Assembly (NCBI GenBank): GCA_964523145.1
Contig: CAZFYB010000004.1
Location: 1-64,000 of the forward strand
Source of the DNA: Microsaccharimonas sp964523145
GTDB lineage: Bacteria; Patescibacteriota; Saccharimonadia; Saccharimonadales; Saccharimonadaceae
Reading direction: 5' to 3'
Length of the DNA stretch: 64,000 nt
Part shown: one piece after another, positions 16,158 through 25,178 of the stretch
How positions within the stretch are numbered: position 1 is the stretch's first letter
Layout of the letters: the number at the start of each line of letters is the position of its first letter
The notes under the pieces: generated by a model
What the model was told of the DNA's origin: nothing
What the model saw: only the letters and a program-made list of their open reading frames with translations
Database searches by the model: none
Position numbers and translations under genes: made by a program

Positions 16158-17402
16158 ATGAAGTTACGATTACGTAAGTCCACCACTTTCATGACGATTG
16201 GTCTAGCTATGCTAGGGCTTTTTGCTGTAACTGCGGTAAATATAAGTGGCCGAGCGGTGACTGCGAGCGATCAATCAGGCCGGTTAATGACAGTTCATGA
16301 TAGGGGCGGAGAAACGGTATTCCTATCTGAAGCCGCTACTATTAAGGAAGCGCTTGAAGGTGCGGGTATTGAAATTGACGCTCGTGATGCGGTAGAGCCT
16401 TCGCTCGATGAAAAATTAGTTGCCCGAGACTATCAAGTGAATATTTATCGTGCACGGCCGGTAACGGTTGTTGACGGTTCAACTCGACAGCGAGTAATTA
16501 CTCCTTATCAAACGGCTGAACGGATTGTAAAAGATGCCGGCATAGCCTTATATCCAGAAGATACTACGGTACTATCGCGCTCGGCTGATATTTTAGCTGA
16601 TGGTGCTGGCTTGCAGCTGGTTATTGACCGTGCAACTGAAATTACCGTGACGCTTTTTGGTAAACAAACAGCTATTCGTACCCAGGGTGAAACAGTTGGT
16701 GATATGTTGAAAGAAAAAAACATCACTCTTACTGAAAGTGACCGATCATCACTAGCATTGAACACGCCAATCACTGCCGGAATGGAAATACGGGTATGGC
16801 GTGAAGGCAAGCAAACGGTAACCGTTGATGAAGAAGTTGCTTTCGATACTGAAAAGATTCAAGATGCTGACCGACCAATTGGGTATAAAGAAGTCCAGAC
16901 AGTAGGTAAGAATGGTAAACGAACCGTCACTTACGAAATAGAGGTTCGTGATGGTCAAGAAGTGGCGCGAACTGAGATTGCTTCAGTTATGATTGAAGCC
17001 GCAACTGCACAAGTTGAAGTGGTTGGCTCTAAAGTACTACTTTCGGTTAGTTATTCAGCCGACCGAGCGGCAATAATGACGGCGGCTGGCGTGGTTGCGA
17101 GTGATCAAGATTACGCTGCATATATTATTAACAATGAAAATGCTTTATGGTGCCCTATTCGTTGGCAAGGAACCCGCGGTTGTGGGGAAAGTTATTATGA
17201 AAAATTCCCAGGCGCTGAAAGTTCAGACCAAGTTGGGTATGGGCTTTGCCAAGCGACTCCGGGTATTAAAATGGCAACCGCTGGCGCCGATTGGCGCACG
17301 AACGCTGTGACGCAAATGAAATGGTGTCATAACTACGCAATAAGCCGTTATGGAAGCTGGGAAGCTGCGTATAAAGCTAAAGTAGCCAAGGGCTGGTGGT
17401 AA
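16158..17402 (+). CDS. RpfB-like resuscitation/muralytic protein (DUF348 x3, G5, transglycosylase)
   Basis: The 414-residue exported protein has an N-terminal anchor at about 11-30 and three DUF348 repeats (starting with MTVHDRGGETVFL, VVDGSTRQRVITPYQ and VTLFGKQTAIRTQG). A G5 domain follows at about 220-300. The C-terminal lysozyme-like domain contains YIINNENALW (putative catalytic E327) and YGLCQATPG, close to the transglycosylase module of aggregation-promoting factors. This is the architecture of actinobacterial RpfB, which cleaves peptidoglycan to restart growth. The gene immediately precedes ksgA, as rpfB does in mycobacteria. Confidence 0.88.
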   Translation: MKLRLRKSTTFMTIGLAMLGLFAVTAVNISGRAVTASDQSGRLMTVHDRGGETVFLSEAATIKEALEGAGIEIDARDAVEPSLDEKLVARDYQVNIYRARPVTVVDGSTRQRVITPYQTAERIVKDAGIALYPEDTTVLSRSADILADGAGLQLVIDRATEITVTLFGKQTAIRTQGETVGDMLKEKNITLTESDRSSLALNTPITAGMEIRVWREGKQTVTVDEEVAFDTEKIQDADRPIGYKEVQTVGKNGKRTVTYEIEVRDGQEVARTEIASVMIEAATAQVEVVGSKVLLSVSYSADRAAIMTAAGVVASDQDYAAYIINNENALWCPIRWQGTRGCGESYYEKFPGAESSDQVGYGLCQATPGIKMATAGADWRTNAVTQMKWCHNYAISRYGSWEAAYKAKVAKGWW

Positions 17403-17403
17403 A

Positions 17404-18186
17404 GTGGTAGCACCTAAAAAGTCACTCGGTCAACACTGGCTGAAAAACCGCGATGTATTGGTGGGGATTGCTGAGGCTGCTGCTATTACACCCGAAGATA
17501 CGGTGCTTGAAATTGGCCCAGGCTTAGGGACTCTTACGAGTGAATTACTTCGAAGGGCTAAAAAAGTTGTCGCCGTTGAGCTTGATGATGGTTTAGTTGC
17601 AAAACTGCCCGGGCAGTTCCCAGGCAAGGCGCTTGAAGTGGTGCATCAAGATATTCTGTCATTTGATGTTTCGACTTTGCCTGAAAACTATGTGGTTGTG
17701 GCGAACGTTCCCTATTACATTACATCAAAAATTATTCAGCTTTTAACAACGGCGCAAAATAAACCTCGTACCATTGTTTTACTTATTCAAAAAGAAGTAG
17801 CGGTGCGTTTAGCGGCGAAGGCAGGCGACATGAGCATATTGGCGGTGAGCGCCCAAATATATGCCGAAGTTTCGCTTGGTGAAGTTGTTCCGGCGGCTTT
17901 ATTTACCCCACCTCCAAAAGTTGATAGTCAGGTGGTTATTTTACATACCCGTCCAACACCACTTGTCGATGACGCACAGGAAAAAGCATTTTTTAGAATC
18001 GTGAAAGCGGGCTTTTCTGCTAAACGAAAAAAACTTCGCAGTAGTATTTCAAGTGGTTTGCATATTTCAAAACTTGAAGCCGAAACTCTACTTAATAAAG
18101 CCGACATTAACCCGAATGATCGAGCGGAAGAGCTTTCGATAGATGACTGGATGCGTTTAGTGGCAGTTACTGCACAAGTGAACTAA
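17404..18186 (+). CDS. rsmA: 16S rRNA dimethyladenosine transferase KsgA
   Basis: The 260-residue SAM-dependent enzyme dimethylates the two adjacent adenosines near the 3' end of 16S rRNA in small-subunit maturation. Motif I EIGPGLGTLT, the acidic VELDD and the catalytic NVPYYITSKI motif are visible, with the N-terminal KKSLGQHWL signature and a C-terminal helical domain. The start is a GTG one base after the stop of the RpfB-like gene, so translation is probably coupled. Confidence 0.95.
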   Translation: MVAPKKSLGQHWLKNRDVLVGIAEAAAITPEDTVLEIGPGLGTLTSELLRRAKKVVAVELDDGLVAKLPGQFPGKALEVVHQDILSFDVSTLPENYVVVANVPYYITSKIIQLLTTAQNKPRTIVLLIQKEVAVRLAAKAGDMSILAVSAQIYAEVSLGEVVPAALFTPPPKVDSQVVILHTRPTPLVDDAQEKAFFRIVKAGFSAKRKKLRSSISSGLHISKLEAETLLNKADINPNDRAEELSIDDWMRLVAVTAQVN

Positions 18187-18235
18187 GTGTTCGGTGCTAT
18201 AATTGGGGGGATAATAGAGGTAGCAAGTTGCTAGT

Positions 18236-19444
18236 ATGAGATATTGGGCTGAAAAGATTTTCTCACTACGAGGTGTGCATTTAATCGGTATTGCTTTGCT
18301 CCTTTTTGGAGTGTTTCTTTTACACCAGCAGTCGGCTATTGCTCAGACTGATGATCGCCGATTAATAACTGTGTATGATCGAGGCGATGAAAGCACATTT
18401 TTAACTGACCAAAAAACTATTCGTGATGCCTTGAATGAACAAGGTATTGAACTTGATAAGCGTGATACTGTCGAGCCGGCACTCAGTGAAGAGTTAGTGG
18501 CGCCTGAATATCACGTCAATATTTACCGTGCACGACCGGTCGTGGTGGTAGATGGTGCGCTTAGGCTGAAGACAATAACCCCGTTTCAAGTAGCGAGTCG
18601 GATTGCTGAAGATGTGGGCGTTGCGTTGTATCCAGAAGATATAACAAGCTTAAAGCCATCGACCGATTTCATTGGTGATGGTGCGGGGCTAGAGTTAACT
18701 ATAGAACGAGCGACATTGATTACCCTGGATTTATATACACAGAAGACAGAAATTCGTACTCAGGCAAAAACAGTCGGTGATATGTTAAAAGAAAAGGGTA
18801 TTGTTTTGGGCGAAAACGGAAGGGTATCGGTACCAGAATCGACACTTATAACTGTGGGTATGGAAATACGGGTATGGCGTGAGGGTAAACAAATTATTAA
18901 TAGTGAAGAAACGGCGCCATTTGAAACAGAGCGAATATTTGATGCTGACAGACCGGTAGGGTATAAAGCTATTCAAACCTCAGGGGTGGATGGGGTGCTT
19001 TCGGTGACGTATGAAATTGAGGTCCGCGAAGCTGTTGAACTGTCTCGGGTTGAAATTGCTCGCATTGTTACAAAACTACCGGTCAAGCAAGTAGAAATTG
19101 TTGGCATTAAGCCAAACCCTAATTCACTCACTAAATCCAAAGGTGCGCATATCTTTGTTGATAGCCAAGGTGTGCGACATCGAGAAACGTACTATGATTT
19201 ACCTATGAATGTTGTTATGCAGGCGTGCGGACAAGCCGGGTATTATGAAGTGCGGGTTGATGGAGTAAAAATAGACAGAGATGGTTATGTCATTATTGCC
19301 GCAAACCTTAATCGCTACCCACGCTGTTCGGTTGTTGAAACGAGCCTTGGGCCAGCTAAAATATATGATACTGGTGGATTTGCGGCCGTTCACCCAGATG
19401 GGTATGACATAGCAACCGATTGGACAAATAATAACGGCAGGTAG
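18236..19444 (+). CDS. YabE-like protein (DUF348 x3, G5, 3D domain)
   Basis: The 402-residue exported protein is a paralogue of the gene two places upstream. Its N-terminal 300 residues (anchor, three DUF348 repeats, G5) align almost motif for motif, for example LITVYDRGDESTFL and MEIRVWREGKQ. The C-terminus is instead a 3D domain with conserved aspartates in KIYDTGGF and YDIATDW, as in Bacillus YabE and MltA-type lytic transglycosylases. It therefore likely remodels peptidoglycan by a different catalytic module. TATAAT at 18198-18203 precedes a leader of about 30 nt. Confidence 0.87.
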   Translation: MRYWAEKIFSLRGVHLIGIALLLFGVFLLHQQSAIAQTDDRRLITVYDRGDESTFLTDQKTIRDALNEQGIELDKRDTVEPALSEELVAPEYHVNIYRARPVVVVDGALRLKTITPFQVASRIAEDVGVALYPEDITSLKPSTDFIGDGAGLELTIERATLITLDLYTQKTEIRTQAKTVGDMLKEKGIVLGENGRVSVPESTLITVGMEIRVWREGKQIINSEETAPFETERIFDADRPVGYKAIQTSGVDGVLSVTYEIEVREAVELSRVEIARIVTKLPVKQVEIVGIKPNPNSLTKSKGAHIFVDSQGVRHRETYYDLPMNVVMQACGQAGYYEVRVDGVKIDRDGYVIIAANLNRYPRCSVVETSLGPAKIYDTGGFAAVHPDGYDIATDWTNNNGR

Positions 19445-19465
19445 TCGTGCTACAATAAATCTAAT

Positions 19466-20476
19466 ATGCTTAAGGCTACTTTATATCAGCGCGGGTTCAG
19501 TATAGTCGAGCTTATTATCGTTGTTATGGTAATTGGCATCCTAGTGGCGATTACGGTCGTCTCTTATAACGGTGTGCAATCAAGTGCTCGCGAGAAATCA
19601 GTGCTTGCCGATATGGAATCGGTTGAGACTGAAGTGGCACGATTTGCAACAAAAAATAACACTCAATATAGTTCGGCACTTAACTGGTATTCAAAGGGTG
19701 CCAGTAATTCCAACTTTACCTTCACACCTAGTGGAGCGAATATTATTGATGTCGTTGCTAACACAACTCAATACTGTATTCGTATTTATAACCCGCAAAC
19801 TAAATACGCAACACTTGCAACGGCATATGTAAAATGTAGTGATGAAGCGTCTGTGGCGGCATTGATTCCATCGGCTGCGGCACGAACTGCATCTGGTGGG
19901 TTAACGGTGACTAATTTATCGGCAAACCCAAGCGCTCAGTCAAATGGTACTGGGTGGTCTGCTCGAGGAGGAGCGGTTATCGCTCGGGTTACAACTTTAG
20001 GGTATGTTGGTACGGCTTCGATTCGCACAACCGTCCCTGTTGCTGCGGCTAGTACTGCTGGCGCTCGTTTCTTTAGTAGTACAGCTGCTGTTCCTAGTCT
20101 GTTTTCTGCATCAACAACTTACCAAGTATCTGCATGGGTATACGTTCCTGTAGGGGGGCCGGATGTGCGATTATTTATAGAAGGAGCGGCAAAAGCTTCT
20201 GAGAGTATCACATCTGCGTCAAGAACTTCCGTGAAAGGTGCGTGGACTCGTTTATCGGCAAGTTTCAAGACAGGCACTACCGGAGCACTTTACTTAAATG
20301 TTGTAAACGATGCCGCCACTACAGTTGCCGATACTCAATTTTGGGTAGATGCAGTGATGATCACTGAAGGTCCCTATCTATACCAATATGCAGACGGAAC
20401 ATTTACGAGTAATGGATGGAGCTGGGTGAGCGGTGGAACGGCAAATAACGCTCGTTCAAGCGGTCCTGGTTTCTAA
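19466..20476 (+). CDS. Type IV prepilin with large C-terminal beta-sandwich
   Basis: The 336-residue prepilin has leader MLKATLYQRG, cleavage motif G-FSIVELIIV and an N-terminal hydrophobic helix, then a pseudopilin core with a Cys pair. From about residue 145 there is a carbohydrate-binding-module-like region (TYQVSAWVYVP, GAWTRLSASFKTG) ending in YQYADGTFTSNGWSWVSGGTA, which mirrors the end of the prepilin at 112-1104. A TACAAT box (19451-19456) lies 9 nt before the ATG, so it is probably leaderless. Likely assembled into a surface fibre. Confidence 0.85.
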   Translation: MLKATLYQRGFSIVELIIVVMVIGILVAITVVSYNGVQSSAREKSVLADMESVETEVARFATKNNTQYSSALNWYSKGASNSNFTFTPSGANIIDVVANTTQYCIRIYNPQTKYATLATAYVKCSDEASVAALIPSAAARTASGGLTVTNLSANPSAQSNGTGWSARGGAVIARVTTLGYVGTASIRTTVPVAAASTAGARFFSSTAAVPSLFSASTTYQVSAWVYVPVGGPDVRLFIEGAAKASESITSASRTSVKGAWTRLSASFKTGTTGALYLNVVNDAATTVADTQFWVDAVMITEGPYLYQYADGTFTSNGWSWVSGGTANNARSSGPGF

Positions 20477-20513
20477 CATACTGATTACTGGTAATTTTGT
20501 TACAATAGAAGCA

Positions 20514-22001
20514 ATGGATAAAAAACTTTACATTACGACCGCTATTCCCTATGTGAATGGTAAGCCGCATATTGGTCATGCAATGGACTACTTAATTGCC
20601 GACATTTGGACGCGCTACCAACGCCAGAATGGTTTTGAAGTACGTTTTCAAGCTGGTACCGATGAACACGGTAATAAGATTTCCGCAAAAGCACTTGAAG
20701 AAGGCATTGAGCCGCAAGCTTATGCCGATAAAATGTACGGTAATTTTGAAAATTTGATGAAAGAGGTGGGTGCTCAATATACTGACTTTATACGCACTAC
20801 AGACACACATCACATTCAATCAGTGCAGTATATTTGGGAAACATTAAAGCCATATATTTATAAGGGTTCTTACCAAGGCTGGTATTGTGTTGGGCATGAA
20901 GCATTTTTCACTGATCTTGAAGTACAGTCAATGAACGGCGTGTGTACTGATCACCAAGCGCCATTCCAGCAAGTAAGTGAAGATAACTACTTCTTTAAAA
21001 CGAGTGCTTTCACTGATCAAATTAAACAAGCTATTGCCGATGGTACCATGCAAATTGTTCCAGAATTTCGTAAGAACGAATTTTTAGAATTAATTAAAGA
21101 TGACTTGGCCGATGTGAGTATTTCACGTCCTAAGAAAAGTTTGAGTTGGGGTATTCCTGTTCCTGGCGATCCAGAGCAAGTTATGTATGTATGGCTTGAT
21201 GCGCTGGCAAACTATATTACAGTGATCGGTTACCCAGACCGTGAAGCTGAATGGAAATCTTTTTGGCCAGCTGATATCCAAGTGATTGGTAAAGATATTT
21301 TACGTTTCCATGCGGGTATTTGGCCTGCAATGCTTTTGGGGCTTGGTTTGCCACTTCCAAAAAAGCTTTTGGCTCATGGTTTTGTGAATATTGGCGGTAC
21401 AAAAATTAGCAAGTCGCTTGGTAATGGTATCGACCCTAGCGAAATTATTACTAATTACGGAGTGGATGCTTTCCGTTATTTCTTTTCTCGGCACATTCCA
21501 ACGTTGGATGATGGTGATTTTACGTATGAAAAATTCGAAACAGCCTACAACAGTGAGCTTGGTAATGACCTTGGTAATTTAATTTCACGTGTTGCCAGTA
21601 TGATAGTGCGCTATCAAGCAGGGGTTATTGGCGATTCTCACCAAACCGAACACGATATGACGGCGTATCACCAGGCTATTGAAAGTTTAGAGTTTAATAA
21701 AGCCATTGATGAAGTGTGGAATATGGTGCGAAGTTTAAACCAGTATATTGATAATGTAAAACCATGGGAAGTCGCGAAGGGCGTTGGTAAAGACCCTGAA
21801 GCCGAGCCGCATCTTGCTGAGATACTCGCGCACTGTGCTGGCGCTTTGGTGCAGATCGGTGACCTACTTGTTCCCTTTATGCCAAATACTGCTGCGGCAA
21901 TCCACGAAACGTTTGATTCAGGTGTAGTGAAACCGCTTGAAGGGGTATTGTTCCCGAAGATTTACATTCACACACCAGATCCTCACGCAGTGAAACAGTA
22001 A
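20514..22001 (+). CDS. metG: Methionyl-tRNA synthetase
   Basis: The 495-residue class I enzyme charges tRNA-Met. The HIGH motif appears as PHIGH at about 22-26, KMSKS as KISKS, and the anticodon-binding helical domain follows. It lacks the C-terminal tRNA-binding domain that many bacterial enzymes carry. The ATG at 20514 sits 7 nt after TACAAT, so the message is probably leaderless; a longer frame would overlap the preceding prepilin gene. Its stop shares one base with the tatD start. Confidence 0.95.
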   Translation: MDKKLYITTAIPYVNGKPHIGHAMDYLIADIWTRYQRQNGFEVRFQAGTDEHGNKISAKALEEGIEPQAYADKMYGNFENLMKEVGAQYTDFIRTTDTHHIQSVQYIWETLKPYIYKGSYQGWYCVGHEAFFTDLEVQSMNGVCTDHQAPFQQVSEDNYFFKTSAFTDQIKQAIADGTMQIVPEFRKNEFLELIKDDLADVSISRPKKSLSWGIPVPGDPEQVMYVWLDALANYITVIGYPDREAEWKSFWPADIQVIGKDILRFHAGIWPAMLLGLGLPLPKKLLAHGFVNIGGTKISKSLGNGIDPSEIITNYGVDAFRYFFSRHIPTLDDGDFTYEKFETAYNSELGNDLGNLISRVASMIVRYQAGVIGDSHQTEHDMTAYHQAIESLEFNKAIDEVWNMVRSLNQYIDNVKPWEVAKGVGKDPEAEPHLAEILAHCAGALVQIGDLLVPFMPNTAAAIHETFDSGVVKPLEGVLFPKIYIHTPDPHAVKQ

Positions 22002-22747
22002 TGTTTGTCGATACCCATTGTCATATACACGAATCATATGAGCTTCCGATCGAAGAAGTGTTACAGCGTGCCGATGAGGCTGAGATCGGTAAGTACATTT
22101 GCGTGGGTACGAGCGAAGAAAGTTCTCGGCTGGCTATCGCCTTTTCTGCAAAGTACCCAAACAGTTATGCTGCAATTGGGGTGCATCCTCATGACACGCA
22201 GGACGGGTATGGTGAAATTGCAGTACTTGCTGGTTCGCCAAAGGTAGTAGCCATAGGGGAAGTTGGTTTAGATTATTTTTATACACACAGCCCGCGCGAA
22301 ACACAGATGAAAGCGCTTCAAGAACAATTGGCGATTGCACAAAAGCATGATCTGCCAGTTATTTTTCATGTTCGTGATGCCTTTGATGATTTTTGGCCAA
22401 TATTTGATAAGTTTCCCGGAATTCGAGGAGTATTGCATAGCTTTACTGATTCGAAGGAGAATCTTGAAATCGCATTGAGTAAAGGCCTCTATATTGGAGT
22501 AAACGGCATTAGTACTTTTACGAAAGATGAAGCCCAAAAAGCCATGTATGATTCGATTCCACTAGGGTCATTACTGCTTGAAACCGATGCGCCGTTCTTG
22601 ACGCCAGTGCCATTACGTGGTAAGATAAATGAGCCCGCGTATGTGAGGTTAGTTGCTGAGTATCATGCTGAGCGCCGAGGTATTTCACTTAAAGAAATAG
22701 CTCAAGCTACCACACAAAACGCCCGTGCGCTTTTTGCGCTAATCTAA
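22001..22747 (+). CDS. tatD: TatD-family metal-dependent DNase
   Basis: The 248-residue TIM-barrel hydrolase has the metal ligands expected of TatD: DTHCHIH at the N-terminus, GEVGLDYFY, the HVRDAF and LHSFT histidines, and LETDAPFLTP near the C-terminus. The family are 3'-5' exonucleases acting in DNA repair or degradation. It overlaps metG by one base (TAATG). The order metG-tatD near rpfB-ksgA matches the neighbourhood known from actinobacteria and firmicutes. Confidence 0.92.
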   Translation: MFVDTHCHIHESYELPIEEVLQRADEAEIGKYICVGTSEESSRLAIAFSAKYPNSYAAIGVHPHDTQDGYGEIAVLAGSPKVVAIGEVGLDYFYTHSPRETQMKALQEQLAIAQKHDLPVIFHVRDAFDDFWPIFDKFPGIRGVLHSFTDSKENLEIALSKGLYIGVNGISTFTKDEAQKAMYDSIPLGSLLLETDAPFLTPVPLRGKINEPAYVRLVAEYHAERRGISLKEIAQATTQNARALFALI

Positions 22748-22792
22748 ACCAACACACCACAAAAAACTCACTCACTCAGAGAGTTCACTTAC

Positions 22793-23398
22793 ATGGCCAA
22801 CGATATATTCCAATACCCTCAGCGTACGGTTGAAATGCCCCATGACCCAGAACTGGCTCGCCGGTTTTATTCAGTTGCCTCGAATCCAGAGCAGAACGAA
22901 ACGCAATCATATCGACATATCAAAGAAATTGAACGGTTGGTTGAATCGTATCGTGAATCGGCTACAGAAAAAAGCATTCCAAAAACCCGAATCGAAAAAA
23001 TTATTAGTTTTGTTATGCCGAACCCGGAACCTTTACTGGTGCGATTGGTTGAAAAAGAAAGCGAGATTGGTGGAAAGCTGATTGAAAAACTTTCAACCCA
23101 AGATGCAAATTCACTGTTTAGCCGGCACCGCCTCTGGTATCACGATGCTAACTGGTACTACGAAAATCACGATCAGCATGGCCCGGCAGTAGTTCGATAC
23201 CAGGTGACCGATACATCAATGCACAAACTAAAAAATGGGCTCGAGTATGGATTTGATGATGGTGAACAAGAATCACTACTCATTTTAATGCAACAGTACC
23301 CGGAAGAAATCCGACGCTCACTGTATTTTGTTGATGATGTGCTGGCTGAACTTAACTACGAAGATTTAAACAAAAACGATTTCGACCTGGCTGCGTAA
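22793..23398 (+). CDS. Conserved-looking unknown cytoplasmic protein
   Basis: The 201-residue acidic protein has no signal or membrane segment. A helical first half (ERLVESYRESATEKSIPKTR) is followed by an aromatic segment (RHRLWYHDANWYYENHDQHGP) and a C-terminal part with EEIRRSLYFVDDVLAELNYE. I do not recognise a family. The start ATG has no clear Shine-Dalgarno sequence or nearby -10 box, so read-through from tatD is possible. The length and ordinary codon use argue for a real gene. Confidence 0.7.
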   Translation: MANDIFQYPQRTVEMPHDPELARRFYSVASNPEQNETQSYRHIKEIERLVESYRESATEKSIPKTRIEKIISFVMPNPEPLLVRLVEKESEIGGKLIEKLSTQDANSLFSRHRLWYHDANWYYENHDQHGPAVVRYQVTDTSMHKLKNGLEYGFDDGEQESLLILMQQYPEEIRRSLYFVDDVLAELNYEDLNKNDFDLAA

Positions 23399-23409
23399 CG
23401 AGTATGGGC

Positions 23410-23415
23410 TATAAT
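23410..23415 (+). promoter_or_regulatory. Leaderless -10 box of cysteine desulfurase
   Basis: TATAAT ends 6 nt before the GTG start at 23422, so transcription should begin on or next to the start codon. Confidence 0.6.
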
Positions 23416-23421
23416 AAGTAG

Positions 23422-24576
23422 GTGAATAAAGAGGTTATATATCTTGATCATGCGGCCGCAACGCCGCTTGACGTGAAAGTCTTAGCGGCAATGCAGCCGT
23501 TTTTTTCGGATAACTTTTATAACCCTTCTGCCCCTTATTCACCGGCAGTTGCTGTACGCCGCGAATATGAGGCGGCGAAACAGGTCATAGGCCGTGCCAT
23601 TGGCGCTCGAGGCGAAGATATTATTATTACCGCCGGAGCAACTGAATCAATTAATTTGGCTTTTTCAAGTGTTTCAGGCCATGTGATTACCGCTAATATC
23701 GAGCACCACGCGGTACTAGCGGCTGCACAAAAACTTGACCATACTATTGTTGAATCAGATAAAAAAGCTATGGTGTCGGCAGAAAGTATTAAGGAAGCGA
23801 TTCGCCCTGATACACAACTCGTAAGTATCGCTTTAGCGAATAATGAGCTCGGTACGATCCAACCGCTTCGTGATATTGCAGAAGTAGTCAAAAAAGAACG
23901 CGAAGCTCGCTTGGCAAAAGGTGATCACACGCCGATTTATTTACACAGTGATGCTTCGCAGGGTGTTGGTCAACTTGATGTGAATGTCGCGCGGCTTGGC
24001 GTAGACTTATTGACGCTCAATGCTGCAAAAGTATATGGTCCTAAGCAGGTTGGGTTGCTATGGTCGGCGCCGTTCGTTGTGCTGCAACCCTATATTGTTG
24101 GTGGCGGCCAAGAGCGTGGTATTCGCAGCGGTACCGAAAATGTCGCTGGCGCAATTGGTTTTGCAAAAGCCTTAGAACTTGCCAGTGAACATCGCGGCTA
24201 TGAGTCAAAGCGGTTAATGAAGCTGCGTGATTCAATGCAACAAGCACTTCTAACGGCGTTTCCTGGGGCGGTTATTTCTGGGCACCTTCGCCACCGATTA
24301 GCGGGTCATTTGCATATATCTTTTCCTGGACTTGATGCCGAGCGGGTATTATTTGCTTTAGAAATGCGCAATGTTTTAGTAGCAACTGGGAGCGCTTGTG
24401 CGGCTAATAAAGGTACCCGTTCGCATGTCCTTACGGCGATTCATTTAGCCCCAGAAGTTGCCGATGGGAGCTTGCGCCTGACTCTAGGGCATTTATCGAA
24501 TGAGCAAAACTGCGAAGAGGCTGTAAGCATTATTATTGAAGAAGTACGAAAAGAGTACGCGAGGGCACAAAAATAA
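23422..24576 (+). CDS. Cysteine desulfurase (IscS/NifS family)
   Basis: The 384-residue PLP enzyme takes sulfur from cysteine. N-terminal VIYLDHAAATPLD, the PLP lysine in NAAKVYGPKQVG and the active-site cysteine in TGSACAANKGTR are all present. The operon continues with a YdcF-like gene and mnmA. Sulfur is therefore probably delivered for tRNA U34 thiolation; no Fe-S scaffold gene is seen. The start codon is GTG and appears leaderless. Its last base is the first of the next start (AATGA). Confidence 0.92.
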   Translation: MNKEVIYLDHAAATPLDVKVLAAMQPFFSDNFYNPSAPYSPAVAVRREYEAAKQVIGRAIGARGEDIIITAGATESINLAFSSVSGHVITANIEHHAVLAAAQKLDHTIVESDKKAMVSAESIKEAIRPDTQLVSIALANNELGTIQPLRDIAEVVKKEREARLAKGDHTPIYLHSDASQGVGQLDVNVARLGVDLLTLNAAKVYGPKQVGLLWSAPFVVLQPYIVGGGQERGIRSGTENVAGAIGFAKALELASEHRGYESKRLMKLRDSMQQALLTAFPGAVISGHLRHRLAGHLHISFPGLDAERVLFALEMRNVLVATGSACAANKGTRSHVLTAIHLAPEVADGSLRLTLGHLSNEQNCEEAVSIIIEEVRKEYARAQK

Positions 24577-25178
24577 TGAAGTGGCTTATTGGTGCAATCA
24601 TTTTAGCTATTGTGAGTATTGTTGGGATAAGTATTTATCTGCAACCGAATAGTTTCATGTCTTGTGGAGTGTCACCAGAAATGGGAAGTACTGCATGTGA
24701 CGAGGCTGATGCAATCGTTGTAGTAAGTGGTGGCGATACTCAAGCGAGAACGGCAGCTGGGATAGCGTTATATAACGAAGGCTGGGCCGATACGTTAGTA
24801 TTTTCTGGGGCTGCTTTTGATAAATCTGGCCCAAGTAATGCAGCTGTCATGAAGCAGCAGGCGACTGATGCAGGGGTGAATGAAAACGACATTATTATTG
24901 ATGAAGAAGCCGAAACAACCCAGCAAAATGCTGCAAACACCCAAACGATTTTTAGAGATCGAAACATTGAGGAAGTTATTTTAGTAACGTCAGGGTATCA
25001 CCAGCGCCGAGCTCACTTAGAGTTTGAAAAACAAGCTAATACCGTTGAAGTTCGTGATTATCCGGTTGTTCAAGATAATGACTGGGATTGGTTTTGGTGG
25101 GCGACTCCACGGGGTTGGTGGCTTGCTGGTGGTGAGTTGGTAAAGATTGTCGCGTTTCATGTAGGGGTCTCGTCATGA
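24576..25178 (+). CDS. YdcF/SanA-like DUF218 membrane-anchored protein
   Basis: The 200-residue protein has an N-terminal anchor (LIGAIILAIVSIVGISIYL) and a DUF218 domain: DAIVVVSGGDTQARTAAGIALY, LVFSGA, DEEAETTQQNAANT and LVTSGYHQRRAHLEF. Family members (SanA, ElyC, YdcF) are linked to envelope integrity, but the reaction is not established. It overlaps both neighbours by 1 and 4 nt, so it is tightly coupled to the sulfur-transfer genes without an obvious functional link. Confidence 0.85.
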   Translation: MKWLIGAIILAIVSIVGISIYLQPNSFMSCGVSPEMGSTACDEADAIVVVSGGDTQARTAAGIALYNEGWADTLVFSGAAFDKSGPSNAAVMKQQATDAGVNENDIIIDEEAETTQQNAANTQTIFRDRNIEEVILVTSGYHQRRAHLEFEKQANTVEVRDYPVVQDNDWDWFWWATPRGWWLAGGELVKIVAFHVGVSS

